DNA of 64,000 bases, taken from Calliopsis andreniformis (taxonomy: Eukaryota > Arthropoda > Insecta > Hymenoptera > Andrenidae). The stretch is from assembly GCF_051401765.1 (NCBI RefSeq), contig NW_027480440.1:558001-622000 (forward strand). Direction: 5' to 3'. A program made the translations under genes and the position numbers. Each line of letters starts with the position of its first letter. Positions within the stretch are counted from its first letter, which is position 1. Shown here piece after piece: positions 53,175 to 61,789 of this stretch. Under the pieces are notes generated by a model that was not told the origin of the DNA, ran no database searches, and saw only the letters and a program-made list of their open reading frames with translations.

Positions 53175-54480
53175 ATTGAGGATTGGGGACTGAGTGTTGA
53201 GTGTTGAGTGATGAGAATTGATGTTTGTGGATAGAGATTTGAAGATTGCAGATTGAGTATTGCGTATGGAAAACTCCGAACTGAGGATATTCTATTGAGG
53301 ATTGAGGATTGACAACTGATTGTTGAGGACTGAGGGCTGAAGATTGAGGTTTCAGGATTGAGGATTCAGGATTGTGGTTTGAAGAATGAGGATTGAGGTT
53401 TGAGGATTGAGGATTGAGGATTGAGGATTGAGGATTGAGGATTGAAGATTGAGGATTGGGGATTGAGGATTGAGGATTGAGGATTGAAAATTAAGGATTG
53501 GGGATTGAGGATTGACGATTGAGGATTGAGTATTGAGGATTAAGAATTCAGGATTGAGGATTGGGGACTGAGAGCTGAGGGTTGAGTGATGGGAATTGAT
53601 GTTTGTGGATAGAGATTTAAAGATTGCAGATTGAGTATTGAGTATTGAAAACTGTGAATTGATGATATTCTATTGAGGATTGAGAATTGACAACTGATTG
53701 TTGAGGATTTAGGTCTGAAGATTGAGGATTCAGGGTTGAGGATTCAGGATTGAGGTTTGAGGACTGAGGATTGAGGATTGGCTATTGCGTATTGAACATT
53801 GAGGATTGAGGATTGAGGATTGAGGACTGAGGATTGAGGACTGAAGATTGAATATTGATGATTGAAGATTGAGGATTGAGGATTGATGGCTGTGGATTGA
53901 GGACGAGGACTGAGGGTTGAGTATTGATGTTTGAGGTCTGAGGATTGAGGATTGAGGATTGAGAATTGAGGATTGTGGATTGAGGATACAAGATTGAGGA
54001 TTGGGTATTGAGGATTGAAGAATGAGGATTGAGGATTGAGGATTGAGGATTGAGGATTGAAGATTGAGTATTGAGGATAGAAGATTGAGGATTGAGGAAT
54101 GAGGATTGAGGATTGAGGATTGAGGATTGAGGATTGAGGATTGAAGATTGAGTATTGAGGATTGAATATTGAGGATTGTGTATTGAGGATTGAGGATTGA
54201 GGATTGAAGATTAAGGATTGGGGATTGAGGATTGACGATTGAGGATTGAGTATTGAGGATTAAGAATTGAGGATTGAGGATTGAGGATTGAAGATTCATT
54301 ATTGAGGATTGAAGATTGAGGATTGAGGATTGAGGATTGAGGATTGACTATGAGGGCTGAGGGTTGAGGATTGTGGTTTGAGGACTGAGGACTGAGGATT
54401 GAGGATTGAGAATTGAGGATTCAGGATTGAGGATTGAAGATAGAGGATTGGGTATTGAGAATTGAAGAATGAGGATTGAG
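53175..54480 (+). repeat. Two-island cassette, copy 2 with extension
   Basis: The first part matches 41,700-42,540. The stretch from about 53,530 to 54,480 matches about 58,340-59,290 at an offset of 4810 (island 53,664 to 58,474). After the islands the tract is rich in pure units. Confidence 0.77.
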
Positions 54481-56400
54481 GATTGAGGATTGAGGATTGA
54501 GGATTGAAGATAGAGTATTGGGTATTGAGGATTGAAGAATGAGGATTGAGGATTGAGGATTGAGGATTGAGAATTGAAGATTGAGGATTGAGGATTGAGT
54601 ATGGAGGATTAAAGATTGAGTATTGAGGATTGAAGATTGTGGATTGAGGATTGAAGATTGAGTATTGAGGTTTGAAGACTGACGATTGAGGGTTGTGGAT
54701 TGTGGATTGAGGATTGAGGATTGAGGATTGAGGATTGAGGATTGAGGATTGAAGATCGAAGATTGAGGATTGGGTATTGAGGATTGAACATTGAGGATTG
54801 AGGATTGAGGATTGAGGATTGAGGATTGAGGATTGAAGATTGAATATTGATGATAGAAGGTTGAGGATTGAGGATTGAGGATTTAGGATTGACGATTGAG
54901 GACTGAGTATTGAGGATTGAAAATTGAGGATTGAGGATTGATGATTGAAGATTCAGTATTGAGGATTGAAGATTGAGTATTGAGAATTGAGGATTGAGGA
55001 TTGACTATGAGGGCTGAGGGTTGAGGATTGCGGTTTGAGGACTGAGGACTGGAGATTGAGGATTGAGAATTGAGGATTGAAGATTTAGGATTGAAGATTG
55101 AGGACTGGGTATTGAGGATTGAAGAATGAGGATTGAGGATTGAGGATTGAGGATTCAGAATTGAGGTTTGAGGTCTGAGGATTGAGGATTGAGGATTGAA
55201 GATTGAGTATTGAGGATTGAAGATTGAGGATTGAGGATTGAGGATTGACGATTGAGGATGAGGTCTGAGGATTGACGATTGAAGATTGAGTATTGAGGAT
55301 TGAAGATTGATGATTGAGTGTTGAGGATTGAAGATTGAGGATTGAGGATTGAGGATTGAGGATTGAGGATTGAGGATTGAAGATTGAGGATTGGGGATTG
55401 AAGATTGAGTATTGAGTATTCAAGATTGAGGATTGATGACTGAGGATTGAGGATTGAGGACTGATGATTGCGGATTGAGGATTGAAGATTGAGTATTGAG
55501 GATTGAATATTGAGGATTGAGGATTGAGTATTGAGGATTGAAGATTGAGTATTGAGGATAGAAGATTGAGGATTGAGGAATGAGGATTGAGGATTGAGGA
55601 TTGAGGATTGAGGATTGAGGATTGAAGATTGAGTATTGAGGATTGAATATTGAGGATTGTGGATTGAGGATTGAGGATTGAGGATTGAAGATTAAGGATT
55701 GGGGATTGAGGATTGACGATTGAGGATTGAGTATTGAGGATTAAGAATTGAGGATTGAGGATTGAGGATTGAGGATTGACGATTGAGGACTGAGTATTGA
55801 GGATTGAAAATTGAGGATTGAGGATTGATGATTGAAGATTCAGTATTGAGGATTGAAGATTGAGTATTGAGAATTGAGGATTGAGGATTGACTATGAGGG
55901 CTGAGGGTTGAGGATTGCGGTTTGAGGACTGAGGACTGGGGATTGAGGATTGAGAATTGAGGATTGAAGATTTAGGATTGAAGATTGAGGACTGGGTATT
56001 GAGGATTGAAGAATGAGGATTGAGGATTGAGGATTGAGGATTGAGGATTGAAGATTGAGGATTGAGGATTGAGGATTGAGGATTGAAGAATGAGGATTGA
56101 GGACTGAGGATTGAGGATTGAAGATTGATTATTGAGGATTGAATATTGAGGATTGAGGATTGAGGATTGAGGATTGAGGATGAGAGCTGAGCGTTGAGGA
56201 TTGAGGTTTGAGGACTGAGGACTGAGGATTGAGTATTGAGACTTGAGGATTGAGTATTGAGTATTGAGGATTGAAGATTGAGGATTGGGTATTGAGGATT
56301 GAACATTGAGGATTGAGGATTGAGGATTGAGGACTGAAGATTGAGGATTGAAGATTTAGTATTGACGATTGAAGACTGAGGATTGAGGATTGAGTGTTGA
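54480..56400 (+). repeat. Longest island-free stretch of domain 2
   Basis: Between the islands at 53,664 and 56,646 no diverged island occurs for about 3 kb. The tract consists of GGATTGA, AGATTGA, GTATTGA and recurrent GACTATGAGGGC strings (near 54,995 and 55,890). No gene or other element is visible. Confidence 0.65.
55060..55560 (+). repeat. Island-free cassette shared with 48 kb, 59 kb and 63.5 kb
   Basis: A GATTCAGAATTGAGG landmark followed by GGTCTGAGG is at 48,141, 55,152 and 63,573 (offsets 7011 and 8421). The following GATGAGGTCTGAGG string and a GTATTCAAG unit are conserved. A related but different copy lies near 59,160-59,650. The 48 kb copy has lost several bases around 48,280, where GATTGAGTTGAGG replaces a full unit. 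Confidence 0.7.
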
Positions 56401-57370
56401 GGATTGAGGACGAGGACTGACGGTTAAGGATTGAGGCTTGTGGATTGATGATTGAGGATTGAGGTTTGAGGACTGAGGATTGAGGGTTGAGGGTTGAGGA
56501 TTGACGCTTGAGGATTGATGGTTGAGGATGGAGGATTGGAGAGAGAGGACTGAGTGTTGAGGATTAAGTGTTGAGAATTGATGTTTGAGGATTGAGATTT
56601 GATTATTGAATATTGTGGATTGAGTATTGAAACATGAGAATTCAGGATATTCTATTGAGCATTGAGAATTGAGTATTGATGGTTGAGTATTGAGGATTGA
56701 TGGTTGAGGGTTGTGTGTTGAATATTGAGGATTGAGGATTGAGGATTGAGGACTGAAGATTGAGGATTGAAGATTTAGTATTGACGATTGAAGACTGAGG
56801 ATTGAGGATTGAGTGTTGAGGATTGAGGACGAGGACTGACGGTTGAGGATTGAGGTTTGTGGATTGTGGATTGAGGATTGAGGACTGAGGATTGAGGATT
56901 GAGGACTGAGCATTGAGGATTGAAGATTGAGGACTGGGGATTGAGGATTGAAGATTGAGGATTAAGGATTGAGCATTGGGGATTGGTGATCTAGGATTGG
57001 AGATTGATTATTGAGGATTGAAGATTGAGGGTTGAGGATTCAGGATTGAGAATTGAGAATTGAGGATGGGGACTGAGGGTTGAGGATTGAGGTTTGAGGA
57101 ACGAGGATTGAGGATTGAGGATTGAGGACAGATGACTGACGATTGCGTATTGAAGATTGAGGATTGATGACTGACGATTGCGAATTGAGGATTGATGATT
57201 GCGGATTGAGGATTGAAGATTGAGTATTGAGGATTGAATATTGAGGATTGAGGATTGACAATTGATTGTTGAGGACTGAGGGCAGAAGATTGAGGATTCA
57301 GGATTGAGGATTCAGAATTGAGGTTTGAGGAATGAGGATTGAGGATTGAAGATTGATTATTGAGGATTGA
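56400..57370 (+). repeat. Cassette B, copy 4
   Basis: The type B island is at 56,646 with a TTGAAACATGAG variant in place of AACCATGAG. The rest follows copy 3 at an offset of 23,427, including the GGTGATCTAG string near 56,985. A further partial copy with its own type A and type B islands (60,115 and 60,451) lies at about 60,000-60,605. Confidence 0.74.
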
Positions 57371-58339
57371 ACATTGAGGATTGAGGATTGAGGATCGAGG
57401 ATTGAGGATTGAGGATTGAGTATTGAAGATTGAATATTGATGATTGAAAATTGAGGATTGAGGATTGAGGGTAGTAGATTGAGGACGAGGACTGAGGGTT
57501 GAGTATTGATGCTTGAGTTCTGAGGATTGAGGATTCAGGATTGAGTATTGGGGATTGAGGATTGAGGATTGAAGATTGAGGATTGGGTATTGAGGATTGA
57601 AGAATGAGGACTGAGGATTGAGGATTGAGGATTGAGGATTGAAGATTGAGTATTGAGGATTGAAGATTGAGGACTAGGGATTGAGGATTGAAGATTGAGT
57701 ATTAAGGATTGAGGATTGGGGATTGGGGATCTAGGATTGGAGATTGATTATTGATGATTGAAGATTGAGGACTGGGTATTGAGGATAGAAGAATGAGGAT
57801 TGAGGATTGAGGATTGAGGATTGAGGATTGAGGATTGAGGACTGAGGACTGAGGATTGAGTGTTGAGGATTGAGGGTTGAGGATTGTGGATTGACGATTG
57901 AGGATTGAGGATGAGGGCTGAGGTTTGAGGTTTGAGGTTTGAGTATTGAATCGTGAGAATTCAGGATATTCTATTGAGTATTGAGGATTGAGGATTGAGG
58001 ATTGAGGATTGAGTATTGAGGATGAGAGCTGTGCGTTGAGGATTGAGGTTTGAGGACTGTGGACTGAGGATTGAGGATTGAGAATTGAGGATTGAGGATT
58101 GAGTATTGAAGATTGAGAATTGAGGTTTGAAGGCTGAGGATTGAGGAATGAGGATTGTGGATTGAGGATGAGGGCTGAGGGTAGATGGTTGAGGTTTTAG
58201 CACTGAGGAATGAGGATTGAGGATTGAGAATTGAGGATTTAGGATTGAGGATTGAAGATTGAGGATTGGGTATTGAGTATTGAAGAATGAGGATTGAGGA
58301 TTGAGGATTGAGGATTGAGGATTGACGATTGGGGATTGA

Positions 58340-59290
58340 GTATTGAGGATTAAGAATTGAGGATTGAGGATTGGGGACTGAGAGCTGAGGGTTGAGTGAT
58401 GGGAATTGATGTTTGTGGATAGAGATTTAAAGATTGCAGATTGAGTATTGAGTATTGAAAACTGTGAATTGATGATATTCTGTTGAGGATTGAGAATTGA
58501 CAACAGATTGTTGAGGATTTAGGTCTGAAGATTGAGGATTCAGGATTGAGGATTCAGGATTGAGGTTTGAGGACTGAGGATTGAGGATTGGCTATTGCGG
58601 ATTGAACATTGAGGATTGAGGATTGAGGATTGAGGACTGAGGATTGAGGACTGAAGATTGAATATTCATGATTGAAGATTGAGGATTAAGGATTGAGGGC
58701 TGTGGATTGAGGACGAGGACTGAGGGTTGAGTACTGATGTTTGAGGTCTGAGGATTTAGGATTGAGGGTTGAGAATTGAGGATTGTGGATTGAGGATACA
58801 AGATTGAGGATTGGGTATTGAGGATTGAAGAATGAGGATTGAGGATTGAGGATTGAGGATTGAGGATTGAAGATTGAGTATTGAGGATAGAAGATTGAGG
58901 ATTGAGGAATGAGTATTGAGGATTGAGGATTGAGGATTGAGGATTGAGGATTGAAGATTGAGTATTGAGGATTGAATATTGAGGATTGTGGATTGAGGAT
59001 TGAGGATTGAGGATTGAAGATTAAGGATTGGGGATTGAGGATTGACGATTGAGGATTGAGTATTGAGGATTAAGAATTGAGGATTGAGGATTGAGGATTG
59101 AAGATTCAGTATAGAGGATTGAAGATTGAGGATTGAGGATTGAGGATTGAGGATTGACTATGAGGGCTGAGGGTTGAGGATTGTGGTTTGAGGACTGAGG
59201 ACTGAGGATTGAGGATTGAGAATTGAGGATTCAGGATTGAGGATTGAAGATAGAGGATTGGGTATTGAGGATTGAAGAATGAGGATTGAG
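58340..59290 (+). repeat. Two-island cassette, copy 3 (second half only)
   Basis: Follows 53,530-54,480 at an offset of 4810. It carries the A-prime island at 58,474, here with a GGATATT-like core followed by CTGTTGA instead of CTATTGA. The type A half of the cassette is absent and a type D island (57,965) stands upstream instead. Confidence 0.75.
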
Positions 59291-59999
59291 GATTGAGGAT
59301 TGAGGATTGAGGATTGAGGATTGATGATTGAGGATTGAGGATTGAGGATTGAAGATTGAAGATTGAGGATTGGGTATTGAGGATTGAACATTGAGGATTG
59401 AGGATTGAGGATTAAGGATTGAAGATTGAGTATTGAGGATTGAAGATTGAGGATTGAGGATTGAGGTTTGAGGATTGAGGATGAGGACTGAGGTTTGACG
59501 ATTGAAGATTGAGTATTGAGGATTGAAGATTGATGATTGAGTGTTGAGGATTGAAGATTGAGGATTGAGGATTGAGGATTGAGTATTGAGGATTGAGGAT
59601 TGAAGATTGAGGATTGGGGATTGAAGATTGAGTATTGAGTATTCAAGATTGAGGATTGATGACTGAGGATTGAGGATTGAGGATTGAGGATTGAAGATTG
59701 AGGATTGGGGATTGAGGATTGTCGATTGAGGATTGAGTATTGAGGATTGAGAATTGAGGATTGAGGATTGAAGATTGAGTATAGAGGATTGACGGTTGAG
59801 GATTGAGAATTGAGGTTTGCGGATTGACGATGAGGGCTGAGGGTTGAGGATTGAGGATTGAGGACTGAGGACTGAGGATTGAGTGCTGAGGATTGAGGGT
59901 TGAGGATTGAGGATTCAGGATTGTGGTTTGAGGACTGAGGATTGAGGATTGAGGATTGAAGATTGAGGATTGGGGATTGAGGATTGAGGATTGAGGATT

Positions 60000-60605
60000 G
60001 AAGATTGAGGATTGGGGACTGAGTGTTGAGGGTTGAGTGATGAGAGTTGATGGTTGTGGATAGAGATTTGCAGATTGCAGATTGAGTATTGCGTATGGAA
60101 AACTCTGAACTGAGGATATTCTATTGAGGATTGAGGATTGACAACTGATTGTTGAGGACTGAAGGCTGAAGATTGAGGTTTCAGGATTGAGGATTCAGGA
60201 TTGTGGTTTGAGGACTGAGGATTGAGGTTTGAGGATTGATGATTGAGGATTGAGGTTTGAGGACTGAGGATTGAGGGTTGAGGATTGAAGATTGAGGATT
60301 GAGGATTGACGCTTGAGGATTGATGGTTGAGGATGGAGGATTGAAGAGAGAGGACTGAGTGTTGAGGATTGAGTGTTGAGAATTGATGTTTGAGGATTGA
60401 GATTTGATTATTGAATATTGTGGATTGAGTATTGAACCATGAGAATTCAGGATATTCTATTGAGTATTGAGAATTGAGTATCGATGGTAGAGTATTGAGG
60501 ATTGATGGTTGAGGGTTGTGTGTTGAATATTGAGGATTGAGGATTGAGGATTGAGGACTGAAGATTGAGGATTGAAGATTTAGTATTGACGATTGAAGAC
60601 TGAGG
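60000..60605 (+). repeat. Cassette B, partial copy 5
   Basis: A type A island at 60,115 is followed 336 bases later by a type B island at 60,451, with the intervening variants of cassette B. It breaks off near 60,605 into the GATGACTGACGATTG string that opens the local 335 bp duplication. Confidence 0.74.
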
Positions 60606-60609
60606 ATTG

Positions 60610-61165
60610 AGGATTGATGACTGACGATTGAGAATTGAGGATTGATGATTGCGGATTGAGGATTGAAGGTTGAGTATTGAGGATTGAATATTGAGGATTG
60701 AGGATTGAGGGTTGAGGATTGAAGATTGAGAATTGAGGATTGAAGTTTGAGTATTGATGATTGAAGATTGCGGATTGATTATTAAGGGTTGAGGATTGAG
60801 GGCGAGGACTGAGGGTTGAGGATTGAGGTTTGTGGATTGAGGATTGAGGATTGAGGACTGAGGATTGAGGATTGAGGACTTAGCATTGAGGATTGAGGAT
60901 TGAGGATTGAGGGCAGAGGATTGACGATTGAGTATTGAAGATTGAGGATTGATGACTGACGATTGAGAATTGAGGATTGATGATTGCGGATTGAGGATTG
61001 AAGGTTGAGTATTGAGGATTGAATATTGAGGATTGAGGATTGAGGGTTGAGGATTGAAGATTGAGAATTGAGGATTGAAGTTTGAGTATTGACGATTGAA
61101 GATTGCGGATTGATTATTAAGGGTTGAGGATTGAGGGCGAGGACTGAGGGTTGAGGATTGAGGAC
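60610..61165 (+). repeat. Local tandem duplication of about 335 bp
   Basis: A string beginning GATGACTGACGATTG and ending after TTATTAAGGGTTGAGG occurs twice. The ATTAAGGG landmark is at 60,781 and 61,116, an offset of 335. This is one base short of 48 heptamers, so the copies differ by an internal indel or by a six-base unit. Confidence 0.75.
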
Positions 61166-61789
61166 TGAGGTTTGAGGATTGAGGATTGAGCATTGAGGAT
61201 TGAACATTGAGGATTGGTGATTGAGGATTGTCGATTGAGGATTGAGTATTGAGGATTGAGAATTGAGGATTGAGGATTGCAGATTGAGTATTGAGGATTG
61301 ACGGTTGAGGATTGAGGATTGATGTTTGAGGATTGACGATGAGGGCTGAGGGTTGAGGATTGAGGATTGAGGACTGAGGACTGAGGATTGAGTGTTGAGG
61401 ATTGAGGGTTGAGGATTGTGAATTGAGGATTGAAGATTGAATATTGATGATTGAAGATTGAGGATTGAGGATTGAGGGCTGTGGATTGAGGACGAGGACT
61501 GAGGGTTGAGTATTGATGTTTGAGGTCTGAGGATTGAGGATTGAGGATTGAGAATTGAGGATTGAGGATTGAGGATTCAAGATTGAGGATTGGGTATTGA
61601 GGATTGAAGAATGAGGATTGAGGATTGAGGATTGAGGATTGAGGATTGAAGATTGAGCATTGAGGATAGAAGATTGAGGATTGAGGAATGAGGATTGAGG
61701 ATTGAGGATTGAGGATTGAGGATCGAGGATTGAAGATTGAGTATTGAGGATTGAATATTGAGGATTGTGGATTGAGGATTGAGGATTGA

